The notes under the pieces: generated by a model
What the model saw: only the letters and a program-made list of their open reading frames with translations
What the model was told of the DNA's origin: nothing
Databases searched by the model: none
Made by a program: the position numbers and the translations under genes
In this document: positions 49,501 through 60,569 of the stretch, piece by piece
Position numbering within the stretch: position 1 is the stretch's first letter
How the letters are laid out: the number at the start of each line of letters is the position of its first letter
Origin: Tenebrio molitor
Taxonomy: Eukaryota > Arthropoda > Insecta > Coleoptera > Tenebrionidae
Length of the DNA: 64,000 bases
Assembly (NCBI RefSeq): GCF_963966145.1
Contig: NC_091052.1
Coordinates: 10,974,001 to 11,038,000 of the forward strand
Reading direction: 5' to 3'

Positions 49501-52500
49501 CAGGCGTCCAAATAAAATATAGTTGCACTAACGTTCTCGCATTGTTTTGGAAAATCGTCTTTCCACCCTGTATACTTGCACTGAAACACAAAAATGCTAA
49601 ATATAATTAGGACTTTCCTCATTTTTGACCAGTTTAATTGTCCCAGAAATAAGTAAGTACATTAATTTAACTGGTAATATCTACGCCTGTGGATACTGCG
49701 TTGCTTGGCTGATATCGATAAGCCACAAACAAAAAACGAACATAAGAAAACTTTCGTTGAAAGAGCGAAATGGTAATATGTAATGGTGTACACGAAAACA
49801 GTTTTAGCACTAAATAAATATTAGATTTCGAAAAATGGTGTTCTCGACCAGTTTCGTTAGTGGTTAAAATTAATATATTTATTTCTGGGACACGTATTTT
49901 TTATTTTAGAAAATCAGATAATTTTGTTGTTTTCAAAAAATTTAAGTAATTCAACACATAATAAAAAAATTACAATAATTCATTCACATTTAGATAAAAA
50001 CTTATCAGTTGTCAATGACACAATCGTTAACAAATTTGACAATTTTTGACACTTTCAGCAACACCTTTTCTTTTAAAAAATATATTCTTTGGTACACTTT
50101 GAACAAATGAAATGGCAATGTTTGGTGGTATTATTTAAACATCTTAATAATTTGGTTGGATTTGAAAAATTATTTTTCCACTGGAACTCAAAAATCGTTG
50201 TTATGCCCATTTGGGCCATTTGTTTTGGGCGCATTTGCATATTACCAAGTGTACACACACTCACCGAACCGTAATAATGATTGTTTTTCCGCAACGTGGA
50301 GCAATTCGAGCCGTTTCACTCGGAAAAAGTCAAGCTCGTCGTTTCGAGCTTTTATTGGCTCGAAATCAGGCCACCTTTAAAGATTTGTTGCACGTTGATC
50401 GACACGGGCGTCCTCTTACTAACCCCTTTTGATGAAATAATAAAATAGTAATGCCCCTTTTCAATGGATGCATGTGCGCACTTCAACACTGCCCTATTAT
50501 TGGTCCATTTATTTTATTTTCTTTCGTATGAATCCGTTTGCAGAACCGCGTTGCGGTCCTATGACTGGAGCGGGCGGGGATCCTCTACCGCTGCAGTCGT
50601 CTGCGATATCTCCTGCGATGACGGAGTCCGACCTTCCACAGCCTTTGGTAGTCCGGAGTCCCTCCGTCTCGATGATGAAGTGGCCTAGCACGCCCTCGCC
50701 CACCAAAACCACCCCCACGAGACAGGTGAGTCCCCCGCACGTACCCACATTTTTTTTTTAATCGTAACTCGCAACTTTCAGGTGAGTTTCAATTACGGCA
50801 AAGACGAGGTGGCCAGGACACTGTCGGGACTCGAGAGGGACTGCTTCATCATACCGGTCCACAGTCTGGATCGGTTTCTTCCGGCTGGAGTACCTTTGCC
50901 AGTAGGTATACGTTCACGTACCGAAATCGGAGTGGTAGTTGTGGGGTGGTTTGTTGCAGAAACCACCGTCGTTGAATGGTAATTCTCTGGACAAGAAGTC
51001 GCAGGGGAACTTACATGTGATGGAGGTGAGTCCCACCACTAGATTATCGATGACAACAATTTTTTATGTTTTCTTCTATTTTTGTTTAGATTGATTTAAA
51101 GAAAATATTATTGTCATAATAAATCAGATTTTGTATATTCATAACATAAACAAAAATTGGAGTAAAGGCCACCCACGTTCTGATATACAAAGTGGAGCAA
51201 TAAATAAATAATAATATACAGATTCACATGTGAACAAGCAAATAAAAAAATACAACAAGGGTTAATTATAATGTAATAATAAAAAATACTGAAAGGTTAA
51301 GGTTAAAGAAAACCAAATGAAAATAAATAGGTGGTAATTTGCATGTTTAAATATTATTTTCGGCAAATCGAATTCGTATTTGTTTACACTTCCAAATGCG
51401 ATTTACTCTTGTAAAGATTCGATTTAAATGTGTTTCTTTTAAATATTTACAAGTATATATCCTAGACGTCTTTATCTTGGAAGTGTTTTAACGCTAATGA
51501 CGTACGTCTAAATATTTAGCAAAAAGTCTATTTTCAAATCATCAAATGACAAAAAAAAACGTGTAAAAAGTACGCACGAATAAACAGGATTCACAACCAA
51601 AATAGCCTTCCTGGATGAGATAAAAATGAACAAAACGTCTATCTTTCGGAACAGTTTTGTCTTCTAAGATTCATAAAATTTATGAAAGGGATTCGTACAA
51701 AATAAATTCAGTTACTCACGCCACCATTCATGTCAGTATCGATTCGACTGAGAATTTTTTTTTAAACTGATCTTGGATAATTTATACCCTGACTCGAGGC
51801 GCTTAAAACTTTCGACAAAATGGGAAACTTCTCAAAGTCAGGTTGGCGAAGGTTATCCATCTGATGCGTATCGATCAAATAAATATTTTCCTGAGGCCTT
51901 CCCGCTTAAAAATGTTTTGACGTCATCGCGACAAGGTCTGATCCAGTTTTTTTACCTCAAGCCAGACTTTTTGCTTGTTACGTAAGAATCACAAAACTAC
52001 AAAGTGTACAAAGTTAGTTCTTATTGTCGTGGATATTTTTAAAACGAGTAATTTTTCAGGTGCCTGATCCGAAACTGTGTGTCTTATGTCATCTGATGAG
52101 CCCTTTGGAACCCATCGATCCCGTTTTAGAATCGCCCCTAGTCCAACCCTTGTTCAAGCAGCGAGTGACAGCAGGGGAGCTCCTGAGCGAGATCTCCCAA
52201 TCGAAAACCGCAGTAACCGGAATGTTACTAGCCAACATGGAACGTAACGGTATGGAGGATGAGAGGAAAGCGTCGAAATTATGACATGACAAGAACGTTT
52301 GGATTTCAGCCGAATTCCCCTTCATATCATACTATGTGATAAACACCTCACAAACAAATCCTGTGATGTTTTACAATAATATTCGCACTGCCAGCCTGAC
52401 CAAGTTCGACCCTCGACAGTTGAGGTACACAGCAGCACACACCCTCGACCTGTATACGGAGGTGGCGTCGATCTGTCGACCCCCTGTCCACGAAATCGGG

Positions 52501-52830
52501 GTGTCCCTGACCAAGACGCACACCTCCTCGACGGGGTACATGGTTTCGGTTTACAAAGTATTCGACGGAGACGACAGGGAGAAGTTCGAGAGGAACTGGC
52601 TGTACTGGACCGGGGCCAGAATGATCTATAGGTATTTGCCCGCGGGGGCCGGATTACGGAGGATCTCGCTGCACAAGTCTCTCAGTCCCAAGGGCGACAA
52701 GATGTACATCCTCATCTGTGAATGTTGCAATTTATTGAATGACGTTACCGTTTGTGCGCTGCTTCTGCCGGCTCTGAGGGCGCGACTGACAGGGTACACT
52801 GGAATTTTCAGACCAATACAGACGTTCTAA
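46588..52830 (+). CDS. Unrecognised conserved-looking protein, seven coding exons
   Basis: I do not recognise this protein. Proposed exons: 46588-46792, 46905-46916, 50544-50725, 50782-50901, 50960-51025, 52060-52249, 52310-52830. All junctions are GT-AG, phases agree throughout and the total is exactly 432 codons (431 aa). The N-terminus (MNLMFRKNFREQ...) is basic; a Pro/Ser/Thr-rich stretch (KWPSTPSPTKTTPTR) follows; then come FNYGKDEVARTLSGLERDCF, a CVLC pair, and a 200-residue C-terminal part with few gaps or low complexity (FISYYVINTSQTNPVMFYNN, WLYWTGARMIYRYLPAG, ILICECCNLL) that looks globular and conserved. No signal peptide; no certain membrane segment. The second exon is a 12-nt microexon and the third intron-exon step spans 3.6 kb, so linkage of the first two exons to the rest rests on phase only. 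The last five exons are secure as one gene. An upstream 5' UTR exon is likely. Confidence 0.7.
46905..46916 (+). other. Candidate 12-nt microexon
   Basis: TTCGCAG precedes and GTAATG follows a 12-nt segment at 46905-46916. It joins in phase the exon ending at 46792 (one base of a codon) and the exon beginning at 50544 (last two bases of a codon), adding four codons (Gly/Thr/Pro/Thr). Skipping it would also keep the frame. Confidence 0.5.
49428..49572. mobile_element. 145-bp MITE in intron of the unnamed gene
   Basis: TACAGGGTGGAAA at 49428 is mirrored by the inverted copy ending at 49572; TA-type edges. The outer bases (TACAGG) resemble those of the PDE-intron MITE, suggesting a related transposase. 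Confidence 0.7.
49640..49891. repeat. Inverted repeat pair, about 250 bp
   Basis: GTCCCAGAAATAA at 49640-49652 is inverted at 49879-49891, and the next 18 bases inwards match imperfectly (ATTAATTT..AAC). It looks like a decayed TIR element; edges are not clear. Confidence 0.5.
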
Positions 52831-54493
52831 TACTCCTCCGAATTCATATCATTCGAATTTTGAACATATCTTTGCGATATCATTCACGTTAGGTTTAAAT
52901 TAGGCCGTTCGGGTCGGGAAAAACTAGTCACACCCCGAAACGAGCCGAACATTATTTTTTCAGCAATTAAATAACATGTAGATAGATCGAGATAAGTTTG
53001 CTTGAAACGTTTTATCAAATTTTCATAGAAGTTTTATAACATTAGAGTGCAAGTTTGAAATCTAAGCTTCTTGCAAACGTGCCTATTTACATTTTATTAA
53101 ACCAAACAATCAAAAAGTACTTGTAAATATTTCATAACAACTTTATGTCAGTTACCGACCGTAAGAGTGAGGTTGAAAACAATCAAAAAAGGTGGTTAAC
53201 TGGCATAAATCGAAATTATCACTGTTGTTACGTATCTGTTGAGAGACAGAAAAGGTGATATTAAAAACAATATAAACATGATATTGATACGAGTAGTACA
53301 AAATATTCAGCATGAGAAAATCAAAATTGTTTTTGTTGAAATTTTCGATATACCTATCACTGGTTGAATAATATATTACATTTATAGTTCCATTTAAAGA
53401 TAGGTATATAAAGTATTATATTTTTGTGTAAAATATATTGTAAGCAATTGTTTGTTATGATCCATGTGTTGTTTGCAGAGTCGAAGCTACATGATGCCGG
53501 CTCTGCGTTATATTTTGCTACATTTTGGAATATAAGCCCGCCGCACTGATTTAATAATTCTTGTGTAAACATCGTTGCAATTTGGACGCTTCGTTTATTT
53601 ACAGTTTTTGGAAAATAAATTGGCTACTGATTGTAAAAGAGCGATAAGGAAGTTACGACTGTTTTACAAATGTTAGCGCAATAAGGAAGTCTTCCTTGCA
53701 GTTGCTTAAAAAACAGCAATATACAGAAAAAGATTTATTTATTTTAAATATACGCAATGCTCAAGACAAATTAGTCAACTACTTTATTTGTGTTACCTTC
53801 ATTAATACCCTTTCCGTCCTCGAAATCTTTGTCGATTGTCTAGCTGTAAATAAAATGTAATTATATTTATATATAAATAAATATTTTCGTTACCAATGAT
53901 CGTTTGCATTCGAAAAACGTGTTTCTTAAGGCATAGCATTCTAGGGGGACAGTTCCATCTTGCGCTTTTAAACACTCTTTCGGTGTTTTCTTGTGCTACA
54001 AGACGTACTAATTATTACAATCTCACAAGTAATGGAGCACTCACTATTTTGCAACAATCACTTTCTAAAAGACACATTTTTAAGTCAGCTCTGGCTCCTG
54101 CACATGCCGACTTGTCGGATAATTTTTCGTTTTCTTCAGTATATTGCATCATTTTACGTCCGGTAAAATCTTTCCAAAAGACAAATTATATGATTTAATT
54201 TTTTTTGTAAATATCGCTGCTTTTGTTTATCGATGATTCAGAACAAATCTGATGAATAAGTGAAAACCCCGATATACTTTACTTTCTAGATACTTACAAG
54301 CAAAATATTAACAAACTCTGTGTTTAAACCGACTTTTTTAACAATAATTATTAATCTAATCACTAAAATTGTTTTCTTAAAATATCACTCATAACCTCAA
54401 AATACGCACGATACGCACAACCTGTCAGCTGATTATCAAAATAAATACATAACCTAACTTTTGTAATTTCAAATAGAAAGTAAAAAGCAATAA
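52831..54493. other. Intergenic region before the ZAD zinc-finger gene
   Basis: 1.66 kb of AT-rich DNA containing the 3' UTR of the unnamed gene (first AATAAA near 53614, further ones near 53875) and the promoter of the zinc-finger gene. A 100-codon frame at 53896-54198 has no family features and unusual composition. Confidence 0.5.
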
Positions 54494-55939
54494 ATGGTGA
54501 TTTATCGGTTGGGGAAAATGTATGCAGAAGATGGAACATGCAGAGTTTGTTTGGGCAAACATCGTTTGAATTCTATATTTGGCAAAAATCTCTCGGAAAA
54601 AATTATGTATTGTGCTTCTGTACAGGTAGATTTTTAAATGTGTTTCTTTTATTTTGTGATTTGATTTATAATATTCTAGATAGTGGAAGATGATAATTTA
54701 CCAAAAATGATTTGCAATCAATGTTTATTTTATTTGGATATTGCTTATATATTTCGAACTGTATGTGAAGCTACTAATCAAAAATTACAAAACTATTCTG
54801 AAGAACTGCCAATTGCCAACCAATACAAATGTCCCAGTGATGCAGATACAAATGAAGAAAATTCAGACAGCTTTTATTTCAACAACAGTCCTGTTGCCCA
54901 TGAAATTGTTCTTGATGAAGATGGTAAAAACCACAATGAATCTGGTGATGACAAAGAAATAGAAATAAGTTTGGAACAAACTACGGATCAAACACATGTA
55001 GACACTCTGGAAGGTGTGAAAGATAGTTTAAAAGATAAAGTAGGTCGTCATGTCGCTAAAAAGAATGCGGGAAAATGCCCAAAAAGGTTTCTTCCACAAG
55101 CAAAAGATATGAATGAAGATAGAATTAGTCAAAATGAAGTACCAGAAGCAGAGGACAGTGGTGCTAATATGAGAGAAGGCTTAGCTGTGAAAGAACAGGA
55201 GCAGATCTCGCCTGAAGAGAACAATGAACAGGCGCAAGAAAGAAAAACCTTTCAGTGTCAGACATGCAACAAGTTTTTTCCGTTCAAGAGTCATTTAACC
55301 CGACATTTGAGCGTCCATTCTGGAGTAAAACAATACACCTGTCATCATTGCAACAAAAAATTCATCAACCGGTACAACTTGAGCGTACACATGCAAAAAC
55401 ACACCGGAAATTTCCCACTAAAATGCAAGCTCTGCGGGAGGGGTTTCTCGTCACCGAGTCTCCTAAAGCGCCATCTGAACTCGCACACCGGCGTTTCAAA
55501 GTTCCAGTGCAAATACTGCCCTAAAAAATTATTATATCTGAGTAGCTTAAAAGTACACGAAAAAATGCACCTGTATCGCCCCTCGTACACCTGCGATGTT
55601 TGTTTTAAAGTATTTTCCTACACGAACTCTTTAACGGAGCACAAGAAAACTCATCTGGGTTTGAAAGAGTACGTTTGCGGCGTGTGCTGCAAACAATTCA
55701 CCAGGAAGACGTCGCTGAAGAGACACATGATCGGACACTCTCGCGCAAATCGTATCAAATGCAAACATTGCGGCTTGTCTTTCAGCACCAACAATTACAA
55801 GATCCACCTGAACAGTCACAAAAGGAACAGAAAGCATCAGGAAAAAAGTATGAAATGTGAGGAGTGTCACGAAAGTTTTACGAGCAAGGCGCAACTCATC
55901 AAACACTTGCGACAACATGTGGGAATTAACGACAGATAA
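54494..55939 (+). CDS. ZAD-type C2H2 zinc-finger protein
   Basis: Probable nuclear DNA-binding transcription factor of the arthropod-expanded ZAD family. Exons 54494-54625 and 54680-55939; 463 aa. The N-terminal ZAD (about residues 14-80) has the CRVCLG pair and the ICNQC pair that bind one zinc and mediate dimerisation. An acidic, Asn/Glu-rich linker follows. Eight C2H2 fingers fill the C-terminal half, from FQCQTCNKFF to MKCEECHESF, most joined by short linkers, the sixth to eighth with irregular spacing. Finger 4 (CKYCPKKLLYL) has Leu in place of the usual Phe. AATAAA at 55985-55990 lies only 7 bp from the stop codon of the oppositely oriented ATPase gene, so the 3' UTRs overlap. Target genes cannot be guessed. 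Confidence 0.92.
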
Positions 55940-55984
55940 TTTTTAATAATGTAATAATTTAAGATTTTATGCATACGTTATTTA

Positions 55985-55990
55985 AATAAA
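55985..55990 (+). terminator. Poly(A) signal of ZAD gene, next to convergent ATPase stop codon
   Basis: AATAAA, 46 bp after the ZAD gene stop. The cleavage site would fall inside the last coding exon of the minus-strand ATPase gene (55997-56108). Confidence 0.6.
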
Positions 55991-55996
55991 CAATTG

Positions 55997-58900
55997 TCAA
56001 TAATACGTCTCTCTTTGGTACCATCCTTTCGGATAGCGGCGTATGTGCCATTTCCTGTACTCGTCGTAAAACATTAAGAAGATGGCGAACGGTAGCGCGT
56101 AAAACCACCTGCAATACAAACGGTAACAGATTATTTACGATCGACTGTAACTCCCTCCAGCGGCGATGACGTCACGTTTAGGAGTATGTCAATGCCGCAT
56201 TGAAACGCACCATCTCCAACTCAGCGGGTAGAAAGTGAGGTAATACGTGTAGGGCAGATACGACAGCATACACGTCAAAACGGTCTCAACAACTATACTC
56301 ACGTTTAGTACCATATTTTCCATTCCTGCGGACTTGTCTCATTTTCAATATCATCACAAATATGAGATTTACCTTGTTTCAAAAGCGAATTGTAACGCGT
56401 TTTACACGCCAAAAGATTAGTCCATTGTGTCACCACCACTGACATCATGACTGCGGTGTAGCAAGTACATTGCAAAACTTGTCGTTGGTGATGGGTCCAT
56501 GACCTCCCATAAGAATCGTTCAAGTTTTTATGAGATTCCCATTCGTCTCGTATACCTAACAACAGTAGATTAAAAAAAATAAAACAAAAAATAAAAAAAA
56601 CAGCAACGGAAACAGATTTTTTTCAATTACCAATCAGTGTTTTCGGCAAGAAACCATGTTCCGCCATCACTACGAAATAAACGAAAAAGGCGCCGAGAGC
56701 TTCCAGCATGCCCAGGTTGCCGTACGCCAAGAAGTACAGTTTTCTGTTGACCAACCTATCTCTTAGGGGATTTCGCGGTGGTCTCAACATAATGTCACTT
56801 TCGGCTTTTTCATACGCCAGACTGATGGCAGGCATCATGTCTGTCAACAAATCGATACAAAGAATGCCCACGACACCTGGAAAAAATCATTCAAGCGGAC
56901 TCCCCACACGCGGCTCTTGAATACCTACCTATAGGTAGAGGAATTGCGATGAAGGAGTAAGCCAGAAACGGTAGAATTTCTGGCATGTTGGAGGCCAAAG
57001 TGTACGTGATGGACTTCTTCAGGTTGTCAAAAATGCGTCGACCTTCCTCTATTCCGGTAATGATGGAAGCGAAGTTATCATCCATGAGAATGATATCGGC
57101 CGCCTGTTGGGACACTTCCGTCCCAGCAATGCCCATCGCAATCCCAGTGTCTGCTTTTTTGAGCGCCGGAGCGTCGTTCACCCCATCACCAGTCACAGCC
57201 ACTTTACAAACTCATACAATTTGAACAAAAAAAAATCTACACCAACCTATCTCGCCCAAGCGCTGATAACCCTCGACTATTTGAAGCTTCTGCGTCGGCG
57301 ACGTCCTCGCGAAGACTATCTCCGAGTGTTTGAACAAGAGATCATCGAGTTCGTCTTGCAGCAAGTTCCTCAAGACACCTCCGTGAAGCACCACAGCTCC
57401 TGGAGCATTAATAGTCGTTGCAAATTTTCTGACAGAGTTCATTGTCGTGAACTGGTGGATGGTCGAGTCGGTGATGATTCCGACTTTGAGGGCGATCGCC
57501 TTAGCCGTGACCTAGACACACATTAGAAAAGGAAAACAAAAGGTAGTGACGTACTGGATGATCTCCTGTCACCATTGCCACTTTGATTCCTGCGGATTTG
57601 CACTTTCTGATGGCGTCTGGGACTTGAGGTCTCGGAGGGTCGATCAGCGCGATCAATCCCAAGAAGCGCAACCCTCGCTGAGGGAAATTCGTCGGTTCTG
57701 TACTAAACGGAAAGTCTTTTGTGTATCTCGGTTCCATTTTGTAGTCGCAGAAGCCCAGGACGCGTTCGCCCATTTCGGCAAAGTCGAGACAAGCCGCGTT
57801 GCACATGTTCAGCATTTCGGGGGTCATGATTTGGGTGTTGTTTTCGTGGAGGATGTGACTGCAGCGCTCAAGGATCACTTCGGGAGCTCCCTTCATCACA
57901 ATCAAACAGCGATCGCTCTCTATATTGTGCACGCTGAGCTAAACCCTCAACATATCAAACTGTCTTGGATTTTGTTTTTAACTGACCTGGTACTTGGTCG
58001 AAGAACTGAACGGGATTTCGATCAGTTTGGGGTTGAGATCTTTGAAGTTCGACCCCAGAAGGTTGAGAGACTCCACGAACTTGAGTATCGCACCTTCGGA
58101 GGCATCTCCACGGACCTGTCTCTGCAAGATGGGCTTCCGTTCTTCGCCAGGCATGAACTCGGCTCTGTTGCACAAAGTTGCACATCTTATCAGATTCCTG
58201 AAACCTGACAACACCTCAATCATTTCTCCCAACTCACTTTCCAACGTCACCTTTCTCGGGTTCTGTTTCGTTCTGCTGCTGCTTCTTCTGTTTCATCTTG
58301 TTAAAGTCCACGTCTTGTACAGTTCCATTGTACCATATATGACACACTGTCATTCTATTTTGCGTCAAAGTACCAGTCTTGTCCGAACAGATCATAGAAG
58401 TACAACCTAGAGTTTCTACAGATTCTAATTTTTTAATGAGGCAGTTTTCGGACGCCATTCTTTTGGCAGTCACAGTTAGACAGACAATCACAGTGGCCAA
58501 CAGACCTTCCGGAACATTTGCCACGATCATACCAATCGCAAATAAAAGTGTCTCGATTAGCGTATGGCCTAGTATCAAACAAGTGATGCCCAGAGTGAGC
58601 CCCAAAGAAACAGCCCACACGCTTATGATCTTCATAAACCTGTGCAACTCCTTGGCCATCGGAGTTTTGTTGGGCTGAAGTCTGGCGGTCAAGCCGGCGA
58701 TGTGGCCCATCACGGTCTGATCCCCGCACGCTATAACAATTCCTGACGCGGATAATTACAAATATTCTTGATAGAAGAGTCTCACCTCGTCCAGTACCTT
58801 CGACCACACTCGTAGAGAAGAACGCCACGTTCTTCGTCTCGAGATAGTTATCGTCGGTGTACGAATTGGAGCGGAACTGAGGCTCGGACTCTCCAGTTAT

Positions 58901-59710
58901 TGGAGAGTTGTCCACCTGAAAAAGCTTACGAGTTGTCGAAACTCCAGAAATTGTGATTTTTACTTTGAGATTCTGGCAATGAATGATTCTCAAGTCTGCT
59001 GGGATGCGATCGCCAAATTTCACATCAATCAGATCTCCTAGTACCACTTCGGCTGACTGGATGATCTCGATCTGACCTCCACGAATCACGGTGGCCTTCG
59101 CTGGCACCATTCTTGCGAAAGATTCCATAATCTAGCGAAAAACTAGTGAGACGAGTGTTTCTCGAGAATGTTTTCATACCCCTTGACTCTTTCGCTCTTG
59201 GTAGTACATGAACGATCCAGTTACTAGTACTACTATTATCAGAACTGCCCCCAACACGACATTATCCATGTCTAGCTCGTTGTCTTCGCTCGTCATATAC
59301 AAAACTAATACGCTGATGTAACAAAGACCGGAGCCTATCCACAGCAAACCTGAAAAACCTGAAAGAAATAGTTCCGATCCTAATTGTTCAACAAAACAAC
59401 CTTGAAATAGAGCTTCTAAAAACTTGAGTATTTCCGATCTTTTCTTCGACGGTGTTAACATATTTGGACCTGTTCGTTTCAACACTTCTGCAGCTTGATC
59501 AGAAGTTAGTCCTGTTACAGGATCCGTGCTGAACCGGTGACACAATTCTTCTAAAAGTACTTCATAAATTTATGACAAGACTTCGACTTGTTGCTTACCC
59601 AAAGGAATTATGTGACAGTCGGTGGAGATTTCTTTTCGGAAATTCTCGAGTCGCGCAAGACTCTGATCTTTCTTTGATAATTTACCTTTTGGCTTATAGA
59701 ATATTGGCAT
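55997..59710 (-). CDS. Na+/K+-ATPase alpha-subunit paralog (complete)
   Basis: P-type ATPase that exports 3 Na+ and imports 2 K+ per ATP. Exons on the minus strand: 59710-59599, 59550-59401, 59358-59180, 59131-58964, 58915-58786, 58742-58251, 58204-57987, 57938-57555, 57511-57247, 57201-56929, 56876-56631, 56555-56373, 56325-56211, 56108-55997; 1008 aa. It has GESEP, the phosphorylation motif CSDKTGTLTQN, KGAPE, MVTGDHP, VTGDGVNDAPALKKAD, M5 SNMPE and M6 CIDLLTDMMPAISLAYE with the cation-binding acids, and the Na,K-type C-terminus ETYY. It is clearly divergent from the highly conserved insect ATPalpha, so it is a paralog. The residue matching position 111 of the ouabain site is Met, not Gln; Asn122 is kept. 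The junction after exon 6 has an alternative (58238 joined to 58197) using a stronger GTGAGT donor. Divergent from the next ATPase gene. Confidence 0.93.
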
Positions 59711-60569
59711 TTTTTCAATCTGCGTGACGTTTCATTTGACATTAATACTAATTACAGGGTTATTTTATTATAAATGTCTCTTGCAACGTAGTTGGCTGTG
59801 ATTTATGACATGTAACAAATGGCGCCTCTTCTGGATTTGAAAATTTGATATTATTTGCAGTTTTCAATCTTTATAATTTTTCAAAGTGTTGATTAAAATG
59901 CCTCGAATTAGCCGAGAAAATACTCTGTATATGTGTAAAATCTGTTCTATCTCTATTTTTCAGAAATAAATTTAAAAATTCGATTTGCAACCGCGAGAGT
60001 AGGTACCTACTCTCGCTGGTCCGTGCAGAAAAGTTTCTATCAAATCGGTTAAAGATAGGTATGTGATGTGAGGTCGTAAGGGGTGAAAGTCCAATAAAAG
60101 GATTAGTAACGAGATAATTGTAATAAACCTACGAGTGAAGCTTCAGCTTCGCTGTAATTTTCTTTCTTTACCTAATTGAGCAGAAGCGTACCAATTATCA
60201 ATTTTTTCTCGTCTGGTGGACAAATGCGAACCCGACTTGATCGAACTGGAAAAAACTCATCCTCTGTCGATATTTCCCCCTCTTGCACGAGTTCGATAAA
60301 GAGGTGGAGTTATTTATAGGACACTTCTTATTTGCTGTGAAAATTTTCGCTGTATTCAAAGCGTGCAAAGTTGCACAAAGTCGAGCTTTGCGTGCAAACT
60401 CCAGTTTCGGTCAGCTCTCCCTAAAATCTTCATTTACTTAAGTAATTAGAAAATTAGCGTCGTGTCCTCGATGACGACGCGTGCCTCCAGTTAACATGTT
60501 TCTAATTAATGTTAAAATGTTGGCTCGAAAGTAATAGATTTCAAACGCTCGGTGTTCTGTGTCGCAAAA
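59711..60569. promoter_or_regulatory. Bidirectional region between the two ATPase genes
   Basis: 859 bp between opposed start codons. AT-rich, with a short inverted repeat GCGAGAGTAGGTACCTACTCTCGC at about 59993-60016 built on a GGTACC centre. It must hold both promoters and could support co-regulation. Confidence 0.45.

Larger units (their letters stand above)
46917..50543. other. Large intron of the unnamed gene
   Basis: 3.6 kb. It holds the two small inverted-repeat elements at 49428-49572 and 49640-49891 and a GC-richer patch at about 48900-49160. No exon in any of the short frames could be supported. Confidence 0.4.

Noticed and set aside
53896..54198. 100-codon frame between the unnamed gene and ZAD gene
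   Set aside because: Starts inside an AT-rich region, no recognisable domain, composition like intergenic DNA.
58433..59128. 231-codon minus-strand frame read through two ATPase introns
   Set aside because: It starts in true ATPase sequence but runs through the introns at 58963-58916 and 58785-58743, then out of frame; splicing restores the family sequence.
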